Shown: positions 42,243-49,892 of the stretch, in pieces
How positions within the stretch are numbered: the first letter of the stretch is position 1
Layout: the number at the start of each line of letters is the position of its first letter
DNA from: Bog-756 sp963701325
Lineage (GTDB): Bacteria > Actinomycetota > Acidimicrobiia > Acidimicrobiales > RAAP-2
Direction of reading: 5' to 3'
Assembly: GCA_963701325.1 (NCBI GenBank)
Contig: OY969604.1
Location: forward strand, 3,100,001 to 3,164,000
Length of the DNA: 64,000 nucleotides
Made by a program: the position numbers and the translations under genes
The notes under the pieces: model-generated
What the model saw: the letters and a program-made list of their open reading frames with translations, nothing else
The model's database searches: none
Told to the model about the DNA's origin: nothing

Positions 42243-43433
42243 TCAGCCGGGCTCGGTGCCCACCACCGAGACGAACGAGACCATCTCGCCCGGGTAGCCC
42301 CCCAGGTTGTGGGTGAGGGCGAGGGTGCGGTCGGTGGTGATCTGGCGCTCCGGCGTGGCCTCGCCCCGCAGCTGCAGCCAGGTCTCGAAGAACATCCGCA
42401 GCCCCGACGCGCCCACCGGGTGGCCGAAGCTCTTGAGGCCGCCGTCCGGATTGACCGGGAGGGGTCCGGTCCGGTCGAAGGTGCCGGCGAGCACCTCCTT
42501 CCAGGCGGTGCCGCGTTCGGCGAACCCGAGGTCTTCCATCAGGACCAGTTCGGTGGGCGTGAAACAGTCGTGGACCTCGGCCATGGCCAGCTGGCTCCTC
42601 GGGTCGGTGATCCCGGCCTGCCGGTAGGCGTCCTCAGCGGCCATCGCACATTCGGGAAACCAGGTGTAGTCGTAGTCGGGGTCGATGAGCCCCGACCCGC
42701 TGCCCGCGGCGAAGGCGAGTGCCTTGATGTAGAGCGGCCGGTCGGTGTAGCGGTGGGCGTCCTCGGCGCGGACCACGATGGCAGCGGCCGCGCCGTCGGC
42801 CACCCCGGCACAGTCGAACACGCCGAGACGACCCGCCACCCGGGGCGAGGCGCAGATGGTCTCGATGGAGACCTCCTTGCGGAACTGGGCACGAGGGTTG
42901 CGCGCCCCGTTCTGGTGGTTCTTCCACGAGATGCGGGCGAGCACCTCGGCGAGCTCGTCCTCGCCGACCCCGTACTTCTTGCCGTAGGCCGGAGCCACCA
43001 TCGAGAACATGGCTGCCGCGGTCAGGGTCCGGGCGGTGCCGTCACCCGGGATCGGGAAGGCGTTGAGCCCCTGGTACCCGGAGTCCTTGACCTTCTCGGC
43101 GCCGACGGCCATGGCCATGTCGTAGGCGCCCGAGGCAACCGCGTAGGCCGCGGCCCGCAGTGCCTCCGATCCGGTCGTGCAGTAGTTCTCGACCCGGGTG
43201 ACCGGCTTCCCCGACAGCTGGAGCGGCCGGGCCAGGGTGATCCCGCTCATCCCGGACTGCGCGGTCCCGAACCAGTACGCGTCGACGTCGTCCTTGGTCA
43301 CGCCCGCCGAGGAGAACGTGTCCTGGGACGCCTCGACGATGAGGTCGTCGAGGCTCTTGTCCCAGTGCTCGGCGAAGCGCGTGCACCCCATGCCCACGAT
43401 CGCCACCCGGTCCTTGATCCCATGCGAGGCCAT
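42243..43433 (-). CDS. Thiolase / lipid-transfer-protein-type acetyl-CoA acetyltransferase
   Basis: 396 residues, SCP2-type thiolase (Ltp/aldolase group). Active-site Cys in VENYCTTGSEALRAAAYAV, later AEVHDCFTPTELVLMEDLGF and GGLKSFGHPVGASGLRMFFE with the conserved His. Family members either cleave or condense acyl-CoAs, and those paired with DUF35 proteins act as retro-aldolases in steroid side-chain removal. It lies 21 bases downstream of the HMG-CoA-synthase-like/DUF35 gene, its likely partner. Confidence 0.88.
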   Translation of the reverse strand: MASHGIKDRVAIVGMGCTRFAEHWDKSLDDLIVEASQDTFSSAGVTKDDVDAYWFGTAQSGMSGITLARPLQLSGKPVTRVENYCTTGSEALRAAAYAVASGAYDMAMAVGAEKVKDSGYQGLNAFPIPGDGTARTLTAAAMFSMVAPAYGKKYGVGEDELAEVLARISWKNHQNGARNPRAQFRKEVSIETICASPRVAGRLGVFDCAGVADGAAAAIVVRAEDAHRYTDRPLYIKALAFAAGSGSGLIDPDYDYTWFPECAMAAEDAYRQAGITDPRSQLAMAEVHDCFTPTELVLMEDLGFAERGTAWKEVLAGTFDRTGPLPVNPDGGLKSFGHPVGASGLRMFFETWLQLRGEATPERQITTDRTLALTHNLGGYPGEMVSFVSVVGTEPG

Positions 43434-43454
43434 TGCGCTCCTCCGTCCCTGTCC

Positions 43455-44892
43455 TCAGTCGGCCCCGCCGGCGGTGCTGCGCACCGGCCTGGCCTTCCAG
43501 AAGTAGTCGTGGATGCCGTCCGCGGTGTAGAGCGTGCGGAAGGTCATGGTCACCCGGTCGCCGATGTCCACGGTCTCGGGGTCGACGTCGGTGAGCTCCA
43601 CCGGGAAGCGCCCGCCTCCGTCGAAGTCGAGGACGGCGAAGACGATCGGCGGGCTCGGCGAGTAGGAGAGCCGGTCGATCGTGTAGGTCACGATGGTGGC
43701 TTCGGCGTCGGCTCGCCCGGCCGGCTCCATGTCGTCGACGGCGCCGCCGCGCATCGAGATGCGCGAGGGCGGCAGGTGCACCGCACCGGAGGTCCGGTCC
43801 CGCGACCCGACGAAGCCGAACTTCCACCCCTCGTTGCGCCACGCGGCGGTGGACGAGACCCGCTGGGGTTCGGGCCGCCGGGGTGGTTCGGGGGTGACCA
43901 TGCCCCGCCACGCGAGGAACGTGCCGTAGGGGAGGTCCGCGCCGGCCGCGATCTGTGCGGCCACCGGCTCGGCAGGCTCCCAGGCGGCGAGCGCAGCCGT
44001 GGTGCGGAAGACCAGCACGTCGGCTCCGTCGGCGAGCGAGACGACCGCCAGCACCTGGCCGGGCTGCGCCTCCTCGAGCAGGACGGAGAGCATGAGACCC
44101 GGATGGGCCGTCCCGGTCTGGCCCACGGTGGCGGCCAGGTCTTCGGCGAGGGCGCCGTCGCGCACCCCGAGTGCGCGTCCCACCGACCGGACCGCCCGGC
44201 CGTGCATACCGGTGACCACCGCCCGGTCGATGCCGTCGGCGGTGACCCCGGCCGCCTTGAGGGCCGCCTCCCAGGCGTCCGCCCCGAGCTCGAGGTAGCG
44301 GGTCTCCCCGAACCGCTCTTCCCAGGTCTTCGAGCGCCGGTCCCCGGCGGTCCGCCAGCGATCGAGGAACTCGTCGCTGATCGACGCGCCGCCGAGGTAT
44401 TCGGCGATGACCGGGCTCCCCGGGCTGTCGTCGCCGATCACCAGCGCGGCGGCGCCGTCGCCGCCGGCCGACTCGTCGGCGGAGGTGGGGAGGCCGTCCC
44501 GGAGGTCGGAGAGGACCACGAGGGTGGTGGTCGAGCCCTCGCGCGCCGAGGGCGGTGCGCAGGGCGCCGACTCCCGAGCGGAGGGCGCCTCCGAAGTCGA
44601 AGGCGGCCACCTCGGGCGGCTGGCGGAGCGCGGCGTGGATGCTGGTCGCGTTGGTCTTGTCCAGGTAGGCAGGGGTGGCGGTCGCCAGCCAGACGGCGCC
44701 CGGGGCAACGGTCGGGACGGCCCGCATGGCCAGGCGTGCCGCCTCGACCCCCATGGTGGTCGTGTCCTCGTCGTAGGAGGCCACCGCTCGGCCGCCCTTG
44801 CCGCCGCCTCGGCCGAAGACACGGGCCACCTCGGTCCGCTGGAGCCGACGGTAGGGCACGTACCCGGCGATGCCGACGATCCCCCGGGTCAT
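43455..44892 (-). pseudogene. HMG-CoA synthase-like / DUF35 OB-fold fusion, frameshifted
   Basis: The N-terminal frame from ATG 44892 reads MTRGIVGIAGYVPYRRLQ with SYDEDTTTMGVEAARLAMR and DKTNATSIHAALRQPPEVAA, an HMG-CoA-synthase-like (thiolase-fold) domain. At the GCGCGC run 44541-44546 the coding signal jumps to another frame that continues REGSTTTLVVLSDLRDGLP through the second half (VGQTGTAHPGLMLSVLLEE) and a C-terminal DUF35 OB domain (residues ~360-460). The position of the usual Cys is Gly (FDFGGALRSG), so the synthase reaction may be lost anyway. Either a sequencing slip or a true pseudogene; two missing bases or one extra restore the frame. Confidence 0.75.
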
Positions 44893-45017
44893 CCGGCGCT
44901 CCCGGTGGGTTGCGGGTGGCTCATGGTCGGTGCGATCCCTCTCCTGCTCGTGTGTCCGGCCGCCCCCGGAGCCGGTGTGCTGCGGGCCCGGCCCACGGGG
45001 TGACCCGGGTCTCCTCG

Positions 45018-45069
45018 TTGGCTCCGGCGCCCTGCCCATCCTATGATGGCCACAGTATCTGACGGTCAG
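45018..45069 (+). promoter_or_regulatory. Promoter and palindromic operator between divergent acyl-CoA genes
   Basis: TTGGCT (45018-45023), 18 bases, TATGAT (45042-45047). Just after, CTGACGGTCAG at 45059-45069 is a perfect 5+1+5 palindrome, extended by a direct GTCAGTCAG; such sites are typical of TetR-family repressors. It lies between the HMGS-like gene (minus) and the acyl-CoA dehydrogenase gene (plus), so it could control both. No regulator gene is adjacent. Confidence 0.6.
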
Positions 45070-45121
45070 TCAGGAAACCATTTGCGACGGCGGCCGCATG
45101 CCGAGGACGGAGGCCGGACCC

Positions 45122-46303
45122 ATGGATTTCGAGTTCACCCCTGAGCAGCTCGAGTTCGTCAAGCAGGTCGAGCAGTTCCTCGACGACAACGCCGACCCCG
45201 AGGTCTTCGACGTCACCCGCGAGAACATGGCCCAGATCGTCGACACCCCCCTCCGGCGGGCGTTCATGGCCAAGGTCGGCGAACAGGGCTGGCTCGGGAT
45301 CACCTGGCCCGAGGAGTACGGGGGCAGGAACGGGGACGGCATCTACGAGTACCTGCTCAACGAGGCCCTCGCGGCACGGGGCGGTCCCCAGATCGGCAAG
45401 GGCGTCGGCATCATCGGCAAGACCATCATCAGCCACGGCAGCGAGACCCTCAAGGCCGAGTTCCTTCCCAAGATCCTCCGCAACGAGGTCGAGTTCGCGG
45501 TCGGCTACTCGGAGCCGAACGCCGGGTCCGACGCGGCGTCGATGCAGCTCAAGGCCACCCGCGAGGACGGAGGGTGGCGGCTCAACGGCCAGAAGACCTG
45601 GACCACGTCGGCCCATTTCGCCGACTGGTACTGGGTCGGGGCCCGGACCGACCCGGAGGCCCCCAAGCACCACGGCATCACCCTCTTCCTCGTGCCGATG
45701 GACCACCCGGGCATCACGGTCAAGGCCATTTGGACGATGGGGGACGAGCGGACCAACGAGGTCTATCTCGACGACGTGTTCGTCCCGGACGACCACGTGG
45801 TGGGCGAGCTCAACAAGGGATTCCAGTACATCTCCGAGGCGCTCGACCTCGAACGGTTCACCCTGTTCACGTTCTCCCCGATCGCCCAGCGGCTCGATCT
45901 GCTGACCCAGTACGTGCGCACGGCCACCCGCGACGGCGAGCCGATGAAGGACGATGCGGTCGTCCGGTCGCGGATCGCCCAGCTGCACACCCAGGCCGAG
46001 GTGGCCCGGGTGCTCGGGCTCCGCTTCGTCGCCGCGTCGTCGGCCGGCGGGTCCCCTCCGACCGCCGAGGCATCGGAGTACAAGCTGTTCACGACCGAAT
46101 ACTCCCGCCGGCTCGCGGACGCCTCGATGGATCTGGCGGGTCCCGGGGGCCAGCTGCGGGTGCGCACCGAGGAGGCGCCCATGGCCGGCCGGTCCGAGTC
46201 GACCTACCGGTACACGGTCATCGACACCATCGGCGGTGGCTCCTCGGAGATCCAGAAGAACATCATCGCCCGCCGCAAGCTCGGCCTGCCCAAGAACTTC
46301 TGA
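45122..46303 (+). CDS. Acyl-CoA dehydrogenase (catalytic-Glu-bearing subunit)
   Basis: FAD enzyme introducing the alpha-beta double bond; 393 residues. ATG 45122 is used because GGAGG lies 8 nt ahead. Flavin/substrate motifs: FAVGYSEPNAGSDAAS, NGQKTWTTSAHFADWYWVG, and the tail TIGGGSSEIQKNIIARRKLGL. The catalytic base sits in ALDLERFTLF (Glu about 244), the position used by isovaleryl-CoA-type and steroid FadE enzymes, and is absent from the C-terminal site. First gene of a five-gene set. Partner of the second dehydrogenase at 48.6 kb is likely. Confidence 0.92.
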   Translation: MDFEFTPEQLEFVKQVEQFLDDNADPEVFDVTRENMAQIVDTPLRRAFMAKVGEQGWLGITWPEEYGGRNGDGIYEYLLNEALAARGGPQIGKGVGIIGKTIISHGSETLKAEFLPKILRNEVEFAVGYSEPNAGSDAASMQLKATREDGGWRLNGQKTWTTSAHFADWYWVGARTDPEAPKHHGITLFLVPMDHPGITVKAIWTMGDERTNEVYLDDVFVPDDHVVGELNKGFQYISEALDLERFTLFTFSPIAQRLDLLTQYVRTATRDGEPMKDDAVVRSRIAQLHTQAEVARVLGLRFVAASSAGGSPPTAEASEYKLFTTEYSRRLADASMDLAGPGGQLRVRTEEAPMAGRSESTYRYTVIDTIGGGSSEIQKNIIARRKLGLPKNF

Positions 46304-46319
46304 GCTCCCGCATCCGCCA

Positions 46320-47564
46320 GTGACCGCCCCGCACGCCGCCACGTCCGCCGCGCCCGCCGCGGACCGTGGAGAGCAGTCCGCACCCGGGCCCCTGCGCGGG
46401 GTGGTCGTGCTCGACCTCGCCACGGTCGGACCGGCCGCCCGCTGTACCCGGATCCTGGCGGACTACGGGGCGACCGTCGTCAAGATCGGCGCGGTGCCGG
46501 GCCGCGGCGCTGCACCCATCCGGCCCCCGTTCTACGCCTACAGTGGCGCCCGCCACCTCCGCCACGCCGCCGTCGACCTGAAGGATCCCGACGGACGCGC
46601 CGCCTTCCTCGATCTCGTGCGCACGGCCGACGTGGTCGTCGAGAGCTTCCGCCCGGGGGTCGTCGACCGGCTCGGGATCGGGTTCGACGCGCTGAGAGCG
46701 GTCAACCCGCGGATCATCCTCTGCTCGACCACCGGGTACGGCCAGGACGGCCCGCGGGCGGCGTGGGCCGGGCACGACCTCAACTACCTCGCCGTGGGTG
46801 GGTATCTGGCGATGACCGAGCCCGCGGCCGACGGCGGCCCGCCGGTGCCCGGGGCCACCATCGCCGACGCCGCCGGCGGGGGCATGCAGGCCGCCCTCGC
46901 GGTCATGGCAGCCCTTCTCGGGCGGGGGGCCGACGGTCCGGGGGTCCACCTCGACGTCTCGATCGCCGACGGGGTGCTCTGGCTGACCTCGCTCGCCGTC
47001 GACGAGTACCTGGCCACCGGGACCGAGGTCGGTCCGCGGCAGAGCGTGGTGACCGGCCGGTACGCCTGCTACGACACCTACCGGGCCGCCGACGGCGGGT
47101 GGCTGGCCGTCGGGGCGATCGAACCCAAGTTCTTCGCCAACCTCTGCCGGCTCCTCGGGTGCGAACAGTGGACGGCCAGCCAGCTCGACGACGCGGTCCA
47201 GGACGCGATCCGGTCCGACTTCCGGGTGGCCTTCGCCACCCGGACCCGCGACGCCTGGGTGGAGGCGCTGGCCGGGGCGGACACCTGTGTGAGCCCGGTC
47301 CTCTCGGTGGCCGAGCTGGTCGAGGACGAGCAATACCAGGCCCGGCGATCCTTCGTCGAGGTGACCCGCCCGGCTCCCCGTGGGCCCGCAACCGGCCCGG
47401 CCCGGTTCCGCCAGGTCGCCGCGGTGCTGGCCGGGATGGAGGGACGGGACCGGCCGATCGTGGCCGGCGACGCCGACCGGTCGGACGCCGAGGCGCTCCT
47501 GACCGCGGCCGGGGTCGGGCCCGGCCGGATCGCCGAGCTGGTCGAAAAGGGAGTGGTCGCGTGA
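46320..47564 (+). CDS. CoA-transferase family III protein, AMACR-like (alpha-methylacyl-CoA racemase)
   Basis: 414 residues of the CaiB/BaiF fold. Active-site residues of 2-methylacyl-CoA racemase are both in place: His 152 in AGHDLNYLAVGGY and Asp 183 in TIADAAGGGMQAAL. That favours racemase over plain CoA transferase. Racemases are needed before dehydrogenation of alpha-methyl-branched chains, such as steroid side chains. GTG start 17 bases after the first dehydrogenase gene, overlap with the next gene by GTGA. Confidence 0.85.
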   Translation: MTAPHAATSAAPAADRGEQSAPGPLRGVVVLDLATVGPAARCTRILADYGATVVKIGAVPGRGAAPIRPPFYAYSGARHLRHAAVDLKDPDGRAAFLDLVRTADVVVESFRPGVVDRLGIGFDALRAVNPRIILCSTTGYGQDGPRAAWAGHDLNYLAVGGYLAMTEPAADGGPPVPGATIADAAGGGMQAALAVMAALLGRGADGPGVHLDVSIADGVLWLTSLAVDEYLATGTEVGPRQSVVTGRYACYDTYRAADGGWLAVGAIEPKFFANLCRLLGCEQWTASQLDDAVQDAIRSDFRVAFATRTRDAWVEALAGADTCVSPVLSVAELVEDEQYQARRSFVEVTRPAPRGPATGPARFRQVAAVLAGMEGRDRPIVAGDADRSDAEALLTAAGVGPGRIAELVEKGVVA

Positions 47565-48094
47565 CCGCCATCGGGATCGACGACATCGAGGAGGTGCTCG
47601 GTGTCGAGCAGTACCGCGAGCAGGGAGAGTTCCCGGTCGAGCGCGGGTACATCTGGACCACCTGCTCCTCTGTCGAGAACGGCAACCCGCTCTTCTGGGA
47701 CGACGAAGTCGCCGCGGCGGTGACCGGGGGGCCGATCGCGCCGCCCACCATGGTCTCGGTCTGGTTCCGGCCCCACCACTGGGCACCCGGGCGGACCACG
47801 CAGGCGCTTCCCCTCCAGATCCACTTCGACCTGAAGGAGGGGCTGGGCCTGCCCGAGGCGGTCATGAGCGACAACACGATCGTGTTCCACGAGCCGGTCC
47901 GGCCGGGCGACCGGCTCACCACCTGCCAGGTGCTCCGCTCGGTGAGCGACGAGAAGACCACCAAGCTCGGGACCGGCCGGTTCTGGGTCATCGACGTCGA
48001 GTACCGCAACCAGCGCGGCGATCTCGTCGCCGTCGAGAGCTACACCGGGTTCGGGTACCGCAGAGCCGACCGCGCGGCGGAGACGGGCCGATGA
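47561..48094 (+). CDS. MaoC-fold hydratase, FAS1-type N-terminal-like (first of a pair)
   Basis: 177 residues of the hot-dog fold, of the kind called FAS1-like dehydratase or ChsH2 N-terminal MaoC: GYIWTTCSSVENGNPLFWDDEVA, GGPIAPPTMVSVWFRP, and ESYTGFGYRRADRA. The hydratase pair D/H is not obvious here, so this may be the structural half of a heteromer with the next protein. GTG overlaps the racemase stop, and its own stop overlaps the next ATG. Confidence 0.75.
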   Translation: MTAIGIDDIEEVLGVEQYREQGEFPVERGYIWTTCSSVENGNPLFWDDEVAAAVTGGPIAPPTMVSVWFRPHHWAPGRTTQALPLQIHFDLKEGLGLPEAVMSDNTIVFHEPVRPGDRLTTCQVLRSVSDEKTTKLGTGRFWVIDVEYRNQRGDLVAVESYTGFGYRRADRAAETGR

Positions 48095-48573
48095 GCATGG
48101 CCCCGGCGCTCCTGCTGGGTGACGTCTCGGTCGGGGACCGGCTGCCAACCCTCGCCTACCCGGTCTCGGCCACCACCGTCGTCCTCGGGGCCTTGGCGGC
48201 GCGCGACTGGCGCCCCATGCACCACGACAAGGACTTCGCGGTCGAGCGCAACGGGACCCGGGACATCTTCCTCAACACTCCCAACCTGGCGGCGTGGTTC
48301 GAGCGGTTCATCACTGACTGGACCGGACCCCATGGCCGCCTCCAGCGGGTGACCTTCCGCATGCTCGGGTCGATCTTCCCGGGCGACACCATGGTGTTCA
48401 GCGGGGCCGTGACCGAAACCGGGGTGGACACGACCGGGTGTGGATGGGCGGCCATCGAGATCGCGGTCTCGGTGGACGACGTCCCGAAGACCACCTGCAC
48501 GGCGCGGGTCGCGCTGCCGACCGGCCCCGACGACAACCCGTGGGACCGGTCGGGCGACCGGTGGCGGCCCTGA
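48091..48573 (+). CDS. MaoC-fold enoyl-CoA hydratase (second of a pair)
   Basis: 160 residues, hot-dog fold. Hydratase residues Asp and His are visible in ALAARDWRPMHHDKDFA (the D-x4-H pattern). NTPNLAAWFERFITDWTG and RVTFRMLGSIFPGDTMVFSG complete the fold. The pairing with the preceding gene mirrors ChsH1/ChsH2 of cholesterol side-chain catabolism, where both proteins are needed for hydration of the enoyl-CoA. ATGA overlap supports a complex. Confidence 0.85.
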   Translation: MSMAPALLLGDVSVGDRLPTLAYPVSATTVVLGALAARDWRPMHHDKDFAVERNGTRDIFLNTPNLAAWFERFITDWTGPHGRLQRVTFRMLGSIFPGDTMVFSGAVTETGVDTTGCGWAAIEIAVSVDDVPKTTCTARVALPTGPDDNPWDRSGDRWRP

Positions 48574-48632
48574 GCGGAAGCGGCGCCGCGTCCCCGACGA
48601 CCAGATCACCGATCGCAAGAGGAGAGCGAGAG

Positions 48633-49763
48633 ATGTTGGACCTCACATTCAGTCCGGAGCAGGAGATGCTCAGAGAAACGGTGCGCGGGCTCTGCGCGAC
48701 CGCCAGCCCGCTCAGCGTGGTGCGCGAGCTCGAAGACGATGCCACCGGGTACTCGGTCGAGCTCTGGAAGCAGCTCGCCCATCTCGACCTGATCGGGCTC
48801 CAGCTCCCCGAGGAGTTCGGCGGCTCCGGCATGTCCGCCCTCGAAGGTGTCGTGGTCTACGAGGAGTTCGGCCGATCGCTCGCCCCGTCACCCCACTTCG
48901 TGAGCGCGATCCTCTCCGGCGGGGTGCTGGCCCGGTCGGGCAGCGCCGAGCAGAAGCAGGCCTGGCTGCCAGGCATCGTGAGCGGTGCGGTGGTCCTGAC
49001 CCCGGCGTGGCTCGAGCCCGAGAACGGCTTCGGCCCGGCAGGGGTCCAGGTGCGTGCGCTGCCCGACGGAGACGGCTGGACCATCACCGGATCCAAGTGC
49101 CACGTCCCCTTCGCCTCCTCGGCCACCCGGCTGCTGGTGCTCGCCCGGACCGGGGACTCGGTCGCGGACGTCGATCTCTTCCTCGTCGATCCAGCGACGG
49201 ACCAGGTGACCCTGACCCAGCAGCAGACCATCGCCTCGGACGCCCAGTACCGGGTCGATCTCGACGGGGTACGGGTGACCGCCGACGACCGGATCGGGGC
49301 CGCGTCCACCGGGTGGGGCACCTGGAACGAGGTCATGCACGACGGGATCATCCTGGCTGCGGCGCAAGCGGTCGGGGGCGCCCGCCACGCGCTCGACATC
49401 ACCGTCCAGTACGCGAAGGACCGTCACCAGTTCGACAAGCCGCTCGGCGCATTCCAGGCGCTCGCCCACTACCTGGCCGACGCGGTGACCACCGTCGACG
49501 GGGCCGAGGTGCTGGTCCACGAGGCGGCATGGGCCCGCTCAGAGGGGCGCCCGGTCACCAAGCTGGCCCCGATGGCCAAGCTCTTCGCCTGTCAGACCTT
49601 CCGAGACGTGACGGCCACCGCTCAGCAGATCTTCGGAGGCATCGGCTTCACCGTCGAGTTCGACATCCAGCTCTACTTCCGCCGGGCCAAGCAGCTCCAG
49701 CTCTCCTGGTGGGACACCCGGTACCTCGAGGAGCTCGTCGCGGCGTCCGTCCTGGACGGCTGA
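48633..49763 (+). CDS. Acyl-CoA dehydrogenase (probable non-catalytic-Glu subunit)
   Basis: 376 residues: N-terminal helical domain (LTFSPEQEMLRETVRGLC), IGLQLPEEFGGSGMS, middle beta domain with GWTITGSKCHVPFASSATRLL and C-terminal helices with FGGIGFTVEFDIQLYFRRAKQLQLSW. At the position of the catalytic Glu in its partner the sequence is NEVMHDGIILAAAQ (Asp about 237), with no Glu. That fits alpha2beta2 dehydrogenases in which only one subunit carries the base. GAGGAG lies before ATG 48633. Confidence 0.88.
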   Translation: MLDLTFSPEQEMLRETVRGLCATASPLSVVRELEDDATGYSVELWKQLAHLDLIGLQLPEEFGGSGMSALEGVVVYEEFGRSLAPSPHFVSAILSGGVLARSGSAEQKQAWLPGIVSGAVVLTPAWLEPENGFGPAGVQVRALPDGDGWTITGSKCHVPFASSATRLLVLARTGDSVADVDLFLVDPATDQVTLTQQQTIASDAQYRVDLDGVRVTADDRIGAASTGWGTWNEVMHDGIILAAAQAVGGARHALDITVQYAKDRHQFDKPLGAFQALAHYLADAVTTVDGAEVLVHEAAWARSEGRPVTKLAPMAKLFACQTFRDVTATAQQIFGGIGFTVEFDIQLYFRRAKQLQLSWWDTRYLEELVAASVLDG

Positions 49764-49892
49764 GCCGGGTCCCACTCCGGGGCCGGCCGCACGACCGCAC
49801 GACCCGGAGAGGTCCGATCGGACGGGTTGCCTGGACTACGGTCTGAACCGTGCCCGGGGAGGGCCGCAGTCCGACAGTCAGGGGGAGCTTGC

